This document shows, piece after piece, positions 6,092 to 13,418 of a DNA stretch of 22,080 nt. The notes beneath the pieces are model-generated. The model had not been told where the DNA came from, did not search any database, and saw only the letters and a list, made by a program, of their open reading frames with translations. Numbering within the stretch: position 1 is the stretch's first letter; each line of letters opens with the position of its first letter. The translations under genes and the position numbers were made by a program. Source of the DNA: an uncultured Clostridia bacterium (GTDB lineage Bacteria > Bacillota_A > Clostridia > Christensenellales > Aristaeellaceae); assembly GCA_946613955.1 (NCBI GenBank), contig CAMOGC010000007.1:1-22080 (forward strand), given 5' to 3'.

Positions 6092-8479
6092 TTACATCAC
6101 AACGGTCAGATCGTTTTCCGCCGCCAGCTCCGCCTCGGGAATCACCCCTACCGGGCGTTCCACGCCGTTGAGCACATAGCGCCTCGGATTTCCCTGCCGG
6201 TGTTCCCGGTTGTCGACGGTGATCCGAAGAATCCGTCCCCGGAACCGCTTCTCCATGGTCAGTCCGTCCCAGGTTTCCGGGATGGCCGGGAGCACCGCGA
6301 TGCCCTCCGGCGTGGGCCGCAGCCCCAGAATGCCTTCGACGCATCCGACCATCACGGTGCTGGCGGTGCCCGTCAGCCAGTGCACATGGGAGCGGCCGGC
6401 GAAGGGGCTGTCGTGCCCCTCGATGAACTGGCCGTGGACATAGGGCTCGATGACGCGCCGGTCGGCGTCGTCGTTAAAGGAGGCCGGGCAGCTCTCCGCG
6501 AAATACTCGAAGGCGCGGTTGCCGTGGCCCAGCAGGGCCTCCGCCAGGATCGCCCATCCCTGAATCTGGCAGAAAATGCCGCCGTTTTCCTTCGTTCCGG
6601 GGTTGAAGAGAATCATCGCCGCCCCGTCGAAGGCCTCATACCGGTAGGCCGGGGACATGATTTCCAGCCCGTAGGGGGTGTTCAGCTTTTCGTGGGCGGT
6701 TTCCATGATGGTCTCCGCCTGCTCCCGGGTGGCCCCGCCGGAGATGACCGCCCAGCTCTGGGGGTTCAGCCACATGGCGGCCTCCCGGTCGCGCTTGCTG
6801 CCGATGATCTGGCCGGCCTCGGTATATCCGCGGATGAACCGGTCTTCCTCAAAGCAGGTGTCGTTGATGATCTTCAGCAGCTTTTCCGCCTCTTCCCGCA
6901 GCCACGCGACGTATTCCGGCTCCTCCCGGCAGAAATCCTGCATGATGTTCAGCGCGTAATACAGCTGGAAGGCCACAAAGGTGCTCTCCCCCGTCGCTCC
7001 CAGCCGCAGGCAGTCGTTCCAGTCCGCGTGGAGCCCGGCGGGCATGCCGTGGGTACCCAGATGATGCATGCTGAAATCGATGGCCCGCTTCAGATGCTCC
7101 CGAACCGTCCCGGAGTCCCGGTCGGCAAAGGGAATTTCCTCGTCGAGATAGGCCAGGTTGCCGGTTTCGGCGATGTATTTGTAAACCGTCGGGAAGAGCC
7201 ACAGGGCGTCGTCCGCCCGGTAGTGCGGATGCCCCGTCGCCTTGACGTAGCTCTCCTGCTCCGGGGTGTCCTCCTTTCCCGGGGTATGGGTGTATTTGAC
7301 CAGGGGCAGACCCGCCCCGTGATGCACCTGGGCGCTGAGCATGAAGGTCAGCTGCTTCCGGGCCAGCTCCGGATCCAGATGGATGATGCCCTGGATGTCC
7401 TGGACGGTGTCCCGGTATCCGTATCCGTTCCGCTCCCCGCAGTAAACCAGGCTGGCCGCCCGGCTCCATACGAAGGTAATGAAGCACTGGAAGGCGTTCC
7501 AGGTGTTGACCATGGTGTTAAAGCGCTCGTCCGGGGTCCGCACCTTCAGATTCTCCAGCTCGCCGTGCCAGTAGGCAATCAGCTCCGCCTTTTCCCGGGC
7601 GATCGTCCCCGCCGTATCCCGGTAGCGGTCCAGAATCGCCCGGGCGTCCTCGGCGTTCTTTTCGCCCAGGAGGAACGCGGCCTGCTTCTTCTCCCCCGCG
7701 GAAAGGGACAGACGCAGCTGCAGCGCGCCGCAGGGATTGCCGTTATAGTTCAGGCTGTCGTCGCACTTTCCCTCGACCACCGCCTTCGGCGCGTCGAAGC
7801 GGTTCCGGCCGAGGAACTGTTCCCTCCGCCCGGTATAGGAAAAAACCTCCGCCCCGGCGGCGCCCAGAAAACGCTCCCGGTTTCTTCCGGCCTGCGGGCC
7901 CCGGTCGCAGTATTCGTTGATATGCTCAAGGATGAAATCGCCCATGAATTCCGTCCGGGTAATGAACTGGGTATACTGCATATTGACCAGGTCCTGGGTA
8001 TACAGTCCCTCGGTGGTAAACTCCGCGTAGGCAAAGACGCTGAGCCGCCGCGGCCGCCCGGAGAGGTTTTCGATCTCCAGACTCCAGACCTCGTGTGTGG
8101 CGCCCAGGGGGACATAATACAGCGCGCGGCTGCGGATGCCGGCGTATTCGCTGATAAACTCGGTATAGCTGGTCCCGTGGCGGCATTCCGTCCTGTACTC
8201 GCCCAGGGGCTTTTTGACCGGCTTCCAGCTGGCGGACCAAAAGTCCCCGCTCTCCTCGTCGCGAAGGTAAAGGTAGCGGCCCGGCTCGTCGAACTGGTTG
8301 AACGTATAGCGCAGAATCCGCCCGGCCGCGCCGCTGCGGACAAAGCTGTATCCGCCTGCGTTTACGGTAATGATGGCCCCGTATTCCGGGGAGCCCAGAT
8401 AATTGGCCCAGGGGGCCGGCGTGTCCGGGTTGGTAATCACATATTCCCGGCGTTCCTCGTCAAAATACCCGTACTGCAT
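6092..8479 (-). CDS. GH94 disaccharide phosphorylase, cellobiose phosphorylase-like
   Basis: Cleaves a beta-linked glucosyl disaccharide with inorganic phosphate to sugar 1-phosphate and free sugar, saving ATP; acts in the cytoplasm. The protein has 795 residues, as in cellobiose and chitobiose phosphorylases. The N-terminus (MQYGYFDEERREYVIT, then PWANYLG and AGGYSF) is typical of GH94. The general acid is Asp489 in HADWNDCL (residues 484-491), equivalent to Asp490 of the Cellulomonas enzyme. RNGYGYRDTVQDI (350-362) and HPHYRADDALW (417-427) are further conserved blocks. ATG 8479 is chosen because AGGAGG lies 7 nt upstream; the frame stays open to 8626. Cellobiose is the best guess, but laminaribiose or chitobiose cannot be excluded by eye. 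It follows the pilus-like operon across a 173-nt gap carrying a long inverted repeat, and ends in a terminator. Confidence 0.9.
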   Translation of the reverse strand: MQYGYFDEERREYVITNPDTPAPWANYLGSPEYGAIITVNAGGYSFVRSGAAGRILRYTFNQFDEPGRYLYLRDEESGDFWSASWKPVKKPLGEYRTECRHGTSYTEFISEYAGIRSRALYYVPLGATHEVWSLEIENLSGRPRRLSVFAYAEFTTEGLYTQDLVNMQYTQFITRTEFMGDFILEHINEYCDRGPQAGRNRERFLGAAGAEVFSYTGRREQFLGRNRFDAPKAVVEGKCDDSLNYNGNPCGALQLRLSLSAGEKKQAAFLLGEKNAEDARAILDRYRDTAGTIAREKAELIAYWHGELENLKVRTPDERFNTMVNTWNAFQCFITFVWSRAASLVYCGERNGYGYRDTVQDIQGIIHLDPELARKQLTFMLSAQVHHGAGLPLVKYTHTPGKEDTPEQESYVKATGHPHYRADDALWLFPTVYKYIAETGNLAYLDEEIPFADRDSGTVREHLKRAIDFSMHHLGTHGMPAGLHADWNDCLRLGATGESTFVAFQLYYALNIMQDFCREEPEYVAWLREEAEKLLKIINDTCFEEDRFIRGYTEAGQIIGSKRDREAAMWLNPQSWAVISGGATREQAETIMETAHEKLNTPYGLEIMSPAYRYEAFDGAAMILFNPGTKENGGIFCQIQGWAILAEALLGHGNRAFEYFAESCPASFNDDADRRVIEPYVHGQFIEGHDSPFAGRSHVHWLTGTASTVMVGCVEGILGLRPTPEGIAVLPAIPETWDGLTMEKRFRGRILRITVDNREHRQGNPRRYVLNGVERPVGVIPEAELAAENDLTVVM

Positions 8480-8512
8480 CCATTTGCCTCCTATTTGTGT
8501 TTTGACATGCGT

Positions 8513-8606
8513 CATCCCCTTTTTCGCCGGAAATCGGGACTTCCGCCGGAAGCCCGCCAGGGGCGCCCGCCGAAAAATGATCGATCCTTCCTCGAAAAAG
8601 GGGATG
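8513..8606. repeat. 14-bp perfect inverted repeat flanking 66 bp between pilT and the GH94 gene
   Basis: CATCCCCTTTTTCG at 8513-8526 and its exact reverse complement at 8593-8606 enclose 66 bp. The interior contains a second inverted repeat (CGGG-A-CTTCC, GCC loop, GGAAG-CCCG) with one bulged base. There is no T-tract after the outer stem on either strand, so it is not a standard terminator. The left arm ends 30 nt upstream of the GH94 start codon. It could be a leader RNA structure or a small inverted-repeat element; no clear target duplication is visible. This covers most of the 173-nt intergenic stretch, where I found no convincing promoter. Confidence 0.6.
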
Positions 8607-8652
8607 CGGTGAAATATGCTTTCCATGCAGGCGGCAATCGCGGGGTTGTATT

Positions 8653-9723
8653 TTACCGCATGGCGCCGAAGCGCATCTGCCGTTCCATGGTTTCCGGGTG
8701 CAGGGCGTAGGCCCTGGCCATTTCCTTGGGAATAAGATTGTCCCGGGCCAGCTTCGCCAGCTCGCTGTCCATGGACAGCATGTCGGCGCCGGAGCCGGTA
8801 ATGACGTTGTCGATCTGATGCGTCTTGCCCTCGCGGATCAGGTTCTGGATGGCGGGATTGACCGTCATGACCTCGAACACGGGATGCAGCTTGCCCTCGG
8901 TGGTCACAATCAGGCGCTGGCTGACCACCGCCCGCAGCACCATGCTCAGCTGCGTCCGGATCTGGTTCTGCTGCTCGGCGGCGAAGGCATCGATGACGCG
9001 GTCGATCGTTTTCGCCGCCCCCAGGGTATGCAGGGTGGAAAAGAGCAGATGGCCCGTTTCCGCGGCGGTAATGGCGGTGGAGATGGTTTCGATATCGCGC
9101 ATCTCACCGAGCATGATCACGTCCGGCGCCTCGCGCAGGGCCGCCCGGACCGCCCGGGCAAAGGTGCTGGCGTCCTCGGGGACTTCCCGCTGGCTGACCA
9201 GGCATTTCTTGTGGGAATGAAGGTACTCGATGGGATCCTCGATGGTAATGATATGCCCGCTGCGCGTGCTGTTGATCCGGTCGAGAATACAGGCCAGGGT
9301 CGTGCTCTTGCCGCTGCCGGCGGGGCCGGTGACCAGCACCATGCCGCTGCGCAGATCCGCCAGCTTCATGACCAGATCCGGAATGTGCCGTTCCCTGGGA
9401 TCCGGCAGCCCGAAGGCCACGACCCGGAAGACCGCCGCCAGCGTGCCTCTCTGGCGGTAGATGTTGCAGCGGAAGCGGCTCAGATCCCGGATGGCGAAGG
9501 AAAAATCGTCGTCGCCGTCCAGGTCGAGGTTGCGCTTGTTCCGCCCGGCCAGCTCGTACGCCCGGTCGATCAGCACGCCGATCTCCGCGGGACGAACCTT
9601 ATCATCGGAAATGGGCACCATCTGCCCGTTGGATTTGACCTCTACCGGGGAAAAGGGAATGATGAATATATCAGATCCGCCTACCTGCATCGCGTCGCGA
9701 AGCAGCTCGTCCAGGGTTTTCAA
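8653..9723 (-). CDS. pilT: PilT-family type IV pilus ATPase
   Basis: Hexameric secretion ATPase of the PilT branch, which normally drives retraction of type IV pili at the inner face of the membrane. With the start chosen here it has 356 residues, close to typical PilT. Visible motifs: an N-terminal PAS-like part with GGSDIFI, Walker A GPAGSGKST, the Asp box IITIEDPIEYLH, Walker B VIMLGEMRD with its catalytic Glu, and the His box HLLFSTLHT. GEMRD with ETISTAITAAETGH strongly favours PilT over PilB/GspE, and there is no PilB-like zinc motif. The start is uncertain: TTG at 9723 overlaps the upstream stop codon as TTGA, and a TTG at 9729 (two residues longer) is also possible. It is the last gene of the pilus-like operon and the only motor ATPase in the window. 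Confidence 0.92.
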   Translation of the reverse strand: MKTLDELLRDAMQVGGSDIFIIPFSPVEVKSNGQMVPISDDKVRPAEIGVLIDRAYELAGRNKRNLDLDGDDDFSFAIRDLSRFRCNIYRQRGTLAAVFRVVAFGLPDPRERHIPDLVMKLADLRSGMVLVTGPAGSGKSTTLACILDRINSTRSGHIITIEDPIEYLHSHKKCLVSQREVPEDASTFARAVRAALREAPDVIMLGEMRDIETISTAITAAETGHLLFSTLHTLGAAKTIDRVIDAFAAEQQNQIRTQLSMVLRAVVSQRLIVTTEGKLHPVFEVMTVNPAIQNLIREGKTHQIDNVITGSGADMLSMDSELAKLARDNLIPKEMARAYALHPETMERQMRFGAMR

Positions 9724-10175
9724 TCCCAATCATCCCCCCACTCGTCTTCTTCCCAGGCCGCGCCGGAGGTCAGCCGATGCTCCCTCCACGCGAACCGCTT
9801 TTCCCCGCCGGGGGCGAACACCTCCACGGCGCACTCCAGGGACCGGTCTCCCTCCGTCTCGCGCCAGGAAACCGTATGCTCATCCAGGGTCATGCCCTCG
9901 GGCAGGTATTCCTCCAGCGAGCCAAAGAAGTCCTCTTCCTCCGGATGCTCCTTCAGGCACTGAAGCAGCGCCGAGTCCAGCGCGGCGACCTGCTTCTCCC
10001 CCCGGTTGAACATCCCGTATACCTGATACCGGGTTTCCATGCTTCGGCTGCTGAGCGAATCGTCATTCCGGGCGGAAATCATCGTCAGCACCGTCAGCAC
10101 GCTCAGCGCCAGCACGACCGCAATCAGGATCAGCGACGAGGCGCCCGGACCCGCGGCGATCTTTCTTCTGTTCAC
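9720..10175 (-). CDS. Small single-TM pilus-operon protein (pilin-like)
   Basis: A 151-residue protein with a short basic N-terminus, one transmembrane segment (about residues 13-34, SSLILIAVVLALSVLTVL) and an acidic extracellular-type domain ending in a run of Asp, Glu and Trp. The topology resembles pseudopilins or the ComG minor pilins, but there is no canonical prepilin peptidase site and no Glu five residues into the hydrophobic part. The start is a GTG at 10175 with GGGGAGG 7 nt upstream; it overlaps the preceding gene by 4 nt (GTGA), and the next gene also overlaps by 4 nt. I do not recognise a named family. A structural or minor-pilin role is inferred from topology and operon position. 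Confidence 0.75.
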   Translation of the reverse strand: MNRRKIAAGPGASSLILIAVVLALSVLTVLTMISARNDDSLSSRSMETRYQVYGMFNRGEKQVAALDSALLQCLKEHPEEEDFFGSLEEYLPEGMTLDEHTVSWRETEGDRSLECAVEVFAPGGEKRFAWREHRLTSGAAWEEDEWGDDWD

Positions 10176-10573
10176 GGGCTCACCTCCCCGGGAACGTATT
10201 GGGTGAGGGGCATTTCAAAAAGCGTGTCCTCCCCCCGAACCGCCGTCAGCAGGACGGAGCGCAGAAGCCCCGCCTCCGTATGCTGAACGCCGAGATCGGC
10301 GTAAAGCACGTATTGCTCTTCCTTCCGGACCCAGCGGCCTTCTTCGCTGGCAAAGCCGTTTTCCGCGAGCATTTCCGCCGGATCCCCGGAGGCGTAAAAG
10401 CGCGCGGCCAGGTTTTCCGCTTCCATCATAACCTGGTTCACCGCCAGGGCGTGATTGCTCTTCTGCTTGGCCAGGCCGAAGGTTTCCACGATTGTGGAAA
10501 AGCAGAGCATGAAGAAAAAGATCACGATCAACAATTCGAGCAGCAGAACATTGGCGCTGCTGTGCCTTCTCAT
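10172..10573 (-). CDS. Prepilin-like small protein with ELL-containing N-terminal helix
   Basis: A 133-residue protein starting MRRHSSANVLLLELLIVIFF. The hydrophobic helix resembles a type IV prepilin N-terminus (consensus like FTLIELLVVIAI), including a Glu within the LLLELL stretch. If cleavage followed the Asn, that Glu would be at position 5, but the usual Gly at -1 is absent. The rest is a soluble domain with the sequence QYVLYADLG. ATG 10573 is chosen because it overlaps the upstream stop as ATGA and has GGGAGG 9 nt before it; the frame is open to 10600. It is the best candidate for a minor (pseudo)pilin in this operon, comparable in position to ComGD/ComGF-type genes. Confidence 0.78.
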   Translation of the reverse strand: MRRHSSANVLLLELLIVIFFFMLCFSTIVETFGLAKQKSNHALAVNQVMMEAENLAARFYASGDPAEMLAENGFASEEGRWVRKEEQYVLYADLGVQHTEAGLLRSVLLTAVRGEDTLFEMPLTQYVPGEVSP

Positions 10574-11067
10574 TGCGCAGCACCTCCCGCCGTCAGCCAT
10601 ACGCTGACCGTCCGCTCCCCGACCTGGGGGATAACGACCTTCGCCGTCAGCAGATTGCCGTTGATTTCCGGTTCAAAAGCGTCCACCGGACAGATCGAAT
10701 CGCCCATGTCCAGCTCGAACTCCCGCTCGGCGGAGGTAAAGCTTTCCCGCAGGAAGCCGTCGAAGCAGTACAGCCGCCGGAGATAGATATCCCCGTCATA
10801 GTCGTTGGTAAAGGTCAGCACCGGGACGCCGCCTTCCATCTTGATCGAGGCGATGCCCGCGTCCTCCCCCTGGGCCGCGCCGCGAATAATGGCGGTCACG
10901 ATCCGCTCGTTGTTGTTCCGGGTGGAGGTGTCGACGATGCCGCGATAGATCTGGGCGCCCAGCGCCGTCAGGAAAATGGCGGACATGGCGAAAACGGCCA
11001 GCAGCAGGAACACGAACACGTTCTGGATCTGCGGATGGGGGGCCCGCCGTTTCTTTGCTTCGCTCAA
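10570..11067 (-). CDS. Single-TM pilus-operon protein, possibly DUF4860 family
   Basis: A 165-residue protein with a basic N-terminus, one TM segment (about residues 17-40, VFVFLLLAVFAMSAIFLTAL) followed by GAQIYRGIVD, and a beta-rich C-terminal part. The IQNVFVFLLL...GAQIYRGIVD pattern resembles what I recall as DUF4860 proteins found beside prepilin genes in Clostridia; I could not check this. There is no canonical prepilin cleavage site. The start is a TTG at 11067 overlapping the upstream stop as TTGA, with a GGGGGTG/AAGGA purine stretch just before it. Both junctions of this gene are 4-nt overlaps, which argues for tight translational coupling with its neighbours. Its function is unknown. 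Confidence 0.75.
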   Translation of the reverse strand: MSEAKKRRAPHPQIQNVFVFLLLAVFAMSAIFLTALGAQIYRGIVDTSTRNNNERIVTAIIRGAAQGEDAGIASIKMEGGVPVLTFTNDYDGDIYLRRLYCFDGFLRESFTSAEREFELDMGDSICPVDAFEPEINGNLLTAKVVIPQVGERTVSVWLTAGGAAQ

Positions 11068-11375
11068 AGATCCTTCACCCCCCTTTCCCGAACGGTAATC
11101 GTCGGCATCAGGTTGGACGCGAAGGCGTCATAGTCGACGATGAACCGATCGGTATTGTATGCCAGCTTGTAATGTTCCCGCAGGTAATCCAGGTTTTCGG
11201 GATAGGAGCCCTCCACGGCGTAGCAGGTCAGCGCCGCGTTTTTAACCGCGTCGTGAACCAGCTGGGCTTCATGATCCCCGGAGGTAGCCGTCAGGGAATT
11301 GATCAGCAAAACGAAGGCAATGATCAGAGCGACAAATGCGGCGCCCGCGGCGATATCCTTTTTTGTAAAGCTCAT
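11064..11375 (-). CDS. Small pilin-like protein
   Basis: A 103-residue protein with one N-terminal TM segment (about residues 9-28, AAGAAFVALIIAFVLLINSL) and then a segment typical of pilins and GspG/ComGC-like proteins, YAVEGSYPENLDYLREHY (about 52-69), the region that often contains GxYP. It lacks the Gly-Phe cleavage site and the Glu at position 5. ATG 11375 has AAAGGAG 7 nt upstream. It follows the platform-protein gene by 36 nt and overlaps the next gene by 4 nt. It could be the main structural subunit of this system. Confidence in the gene is high, and in the pilin role moderate. Confidence 0.8.
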   Translation of the reverse strand: MSFTKKDIAAGAAFVALIIAFVLLINSLTATSGDHEAQLVHDAVKNAALTCYAVEGSYPENLDYLREHYKLAYNTDRFIVDYDAFASNLMPTITVRERGVKDL

Positions 11376-11411
11376 TTGACCGCTCCTTTCCTTTTGATCC
11401 TTTTCCGGATA

Positions 11412-12476
11412 TTACAGGCTGCTCATCACGCTGGCCATCGGCATCATCATGCTCAGCAGAATCGCGCCGATCACGATGCTCAGAAGCGCCACCAGCACGG
11501 GCTCGATCAGGGAGATCAGCCTGGACAGGTCGTCCTCCACCTGCTCCTCATAGACCTCGGCAATCTTGGTCAGCACCTGGGGCTCGTTGCCGCTGGCGGC
11601 GCCGATCTTCAGAATCCGGTTGTAGAAATCCGTGAACAGGCCGCTGGAGGCGATGGCGTCGGCAAAGGGCTCGCCCTCGGCCATCTTATTCTGAATCTGT
11701 TTCACCTTTTCGATGGAAACGGGATCATCCAGCGCGTTGATGGCCATATCCAGCGCGTTCTCGATCGGGAAACCGCCGGAGAGCATCATGCCAAGCATGC
11801 CCGCGATCCGGGAGGAGCTCAGCTTGTGGCTGATCCGCTGTACCGGGGGGAGGATTTTCCGCAGGAACTCCATGACCTTGTCCCGGTGCTTCGTCCGCAT
11901 CAGGATCACCACCACGATCACGGCCACCAGCAGCAGCGCGATCAGGATCAGCACGACCCATCCGGCGATGGCGCCGATGTTCATCAGCCGCACGGAGGCG
12001 CCGTCAGGGTTGACGCCCAGGGAGCCCAGCACCCGCCGGAAAACCGGCATGACCCGCCACAGCAGCACCGCGATGATGACCACCATCATCACGCCCAGCA
12101 CCAGCGGATAGGTCACCGCGCTGGAGGCGGCGGACTTGATCCGCCCCTCCCGCCGGTAATAGGCGGAAAGGTTCCGCATGATTTCTTCCAGCCGGCCGGT
12201 CTCCTCGCCGATGCCCACCATCTCGACCATGTAATGGGGCCAGTCCTGTTCCTGCTCCTTCAGGGCAATATAGAGGGAACCGGTTTCCTCGATGGTTTCC
12301 CGCATCCGGGAATAGGGACGGGATTTGGCGCCCTGCTTCTCCTCGTCCTCCGCCAGCATGTCGATGCCGTCCCGCAGCGTCATCCCGGATTCCAGCATGA
12401 GAGCGATCTGATCGCAGAATACGCTCAGCTCCTCGGAATTCAGGATCGCGCCCTTGTTCTCCTTCTCTTTGCTCAT
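11412..12476 (-). CDS. Type II secretion/type IV pilus platform protein, GspF/PilC family
   Basis: Polytopic inner-membrane platform that couples the cytoplasmic ATPase to pilin assembly. The protein has 354 residues, slightly shorter than typical PilC (about 400) and like ComGB. Two GspF domains are visible: the first carries FCDQIALMLESGMTLRDGI (about residues 20-38) and GEETGRLEEI, the second IAGMLGMMLSGGFPIENAL and the conserved GAASGNEPQVL. TM segments are at about residues 124-146, 170-193 and 326-350 (LIEPVLVALLSIVIGAILLS). ATG 12476 has a GGGGGG stretch 9 nt upstream. It is the second gene of the operon, 50 nt after the transglutaminase gene and 36 nt before the first pilin-like gene. 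Confidence 0.93.
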   Translation of the reverse strand: MSKEKENKGAILNSEELSVFCDQIALMLESGMTLRDGIDMLAEDEEKQGAKSRPYSRMRETIEETGSLYIALKEQEQDWPHYMVEMVGIGEETGRLEEIMRNLSAYYRREGRIKSAASSAVTYPLVLGVMMVVIIAVLLWRVMPVFRRVLGSLGVNPDGASVRLMNIGAIAGWVVLILIALLLVAVIVVVILMRTKHRDKVMEFLRKILPPVQRISHKLSSSRIAGMLGMMLSGGFPIENALDMAINALDDPVSIEKVKQIQNKMAEGEPFADAIASSGLFTDFYNRILKIGAASGNEPQVLTKIAEVYEEQVEDDLSRLISLIEPVLVALLSIVIGAILLSMMMPMASVMSSL

Positions 12477-12526
12477 CGGTCCAGTCCCCCCTGTATCTGC
12501 TTCATCCCAGGATTCCTGACCCTGAA

Positions 12527-13348
12527 TCAGTAAAACCGCTCGATGGTATAGGAATCGTTTTTGTTGATCGCGTTCAGCGCGGCCGTCGGGTCAAAAAAAA
12601 CATCGTCCCCGTTGATCACCGCCGTTACCCATGCGTGGTACGTACTGGCGCCCACAGTCCCGATCATCAGTCTCGCGGGAACGCCCTGGCTCCGCAGCAT
12701 GGCCACCATGATGGCGCTCAGATCCTGGCAGATGCCCATGTGCTTTTTCCACGCGTCGTCAATCTCGGGCAGCTGCCCGCTCTTGACGCTGACGGACTTG
12801 ATGTAGTCGTAGGTAAAATGGCTGGTCATATATTGGGAAACGGTGTCGAAAATCTGTTTATGGTCGGTCATGCCGTCGCAGATCTTGCCGGCCTCGACGA
12901 CCGCGGCGGTGGCGGCGGTATAATTGACGTATTGGTTGGGATAGAGGAAGCACTGGTTTTCGTCCACAAGCTTCGCGTCCAGCGAGATCTTCCCTTCCTC
13001 GGAATACTTTTTCCCGCTCACGTTTTTATAGAGGCTGAAGGAGTATTTTCCGCTGCCCAGCTGGAGGGGGAAAACCTCGTATTCGCCGCTGTTGTTCAGA
13101 TCGTAGTTCAGCGTGGTATCTCCCTTTTTGATCCGGACCTTCAGCTTTTTATTTCCTTTTTTGCTTTTGATCATGACGTAGCCCTGATCAATGTGGGAAT
13201 AATCGATGGTCATATCCCCGTTTTTCTTGGTTTTCTTTCCGGTTTCCGGCATCATCACGTCGGCCAGGCAGAGGGAGGCCATGATCAAAAGAAGGAGCAT
13301 CGAAACACACGCAAGCACCGCGTGTCTTCTGTCCATTCCACGTTTCAT
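12527..13348 (-). CDS. Exported transglutaminase-like cysteine protein
   Basis: A 273-residue protein with a signal peptide (basic MKRGMDRRH, hydrophobic LLLLIMASLCLA, likely cleavage before DVMM), a beta-type middle domain rich in Lys and Gly, and a C-terminal transglutaminase-like domain. The catalytic triad is complete: Cys207 in MGICQDLSAIM, His238 in TYHAW, and Asp253 in VFFDPTA. Such domains act as proteases, amidases or protein cross-linkers; the reaction here is not known. ATG 13348 has GGGAGG 7 nt upstream. A strong promoter lies just before it, making it the first gene of the pilus-like operon. The position suggests it may process or cross-link the pilin-like products or a wall component, but that is inference. 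Confidence 0.88.
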   Translation of the reverse strand: MKRGMDRRHAVLACVSMLLLLIMASLCLADVMMPETGKKTKKNGDMTIDYSHIDQGYVMIKSKKGNKKLKVRIKKGDTTLNYDLNNSGEYEVFPLQLGSGKYSFSLYKNVSGKKYSEEGKISLDAKLVDENQCFLYPNQYVNYTAATAAVVEAGKICDGMTDHKQIFDTVSQYMTSHFTYDYIKSVSVKSGQLPEIDDAWKKHMGICQDLSAIMVAMLRSQGVPARLMIGTVGASTYHAWVTAVINGDDVFFDPTAALNAINKNDSYTIERFY

Positions 13349-13388
13349 GATCGTCCCTCCCGGGTAAGCATTCAACTAGACTCAAACA

Positions 13389-13417
13389 AGTATACAACAG
13401 GTCTGCGAAAAAGGCAA
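13389..13417 (-). promoter_or_regulatory. Sigma-A promoter of the transglutaminase/pilus-like operon
   Basis: On the minus strand TTGCCT (13417-13412), a 17-bp spacer, and TATACT (13394-13389). It begins immediately after the stop codon of the upstream hypothetical gene and would start transcription near 13382, about 34 nt before the ATG. Confidence 0.75.
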
Positions 13418-13418
13418 A

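Noticed and set aside
8480..8626. N-terminal extension of the GH94 frame up to 8626
   Set aside because: The ATG at 8479 has an AGGAGG site at proper spacing and matches GH94 N-termini; the extension encodes the inverted-repeat region.
8595..8652. Candidate GH94 promoter with TTGCCG and TATTTC boxes
   Set aside because: The spacer is only 15 bp and the -10 box is poor, so it was not called.
6200..8710. Plus-strand open frame of over 800 codons opposite the GH94 gene
   Set aside because: The minus strand encodes a full-length GH94 enzyme with catalytic motif; the antisense frame has no recognisable domain and no good ribosome binding site.
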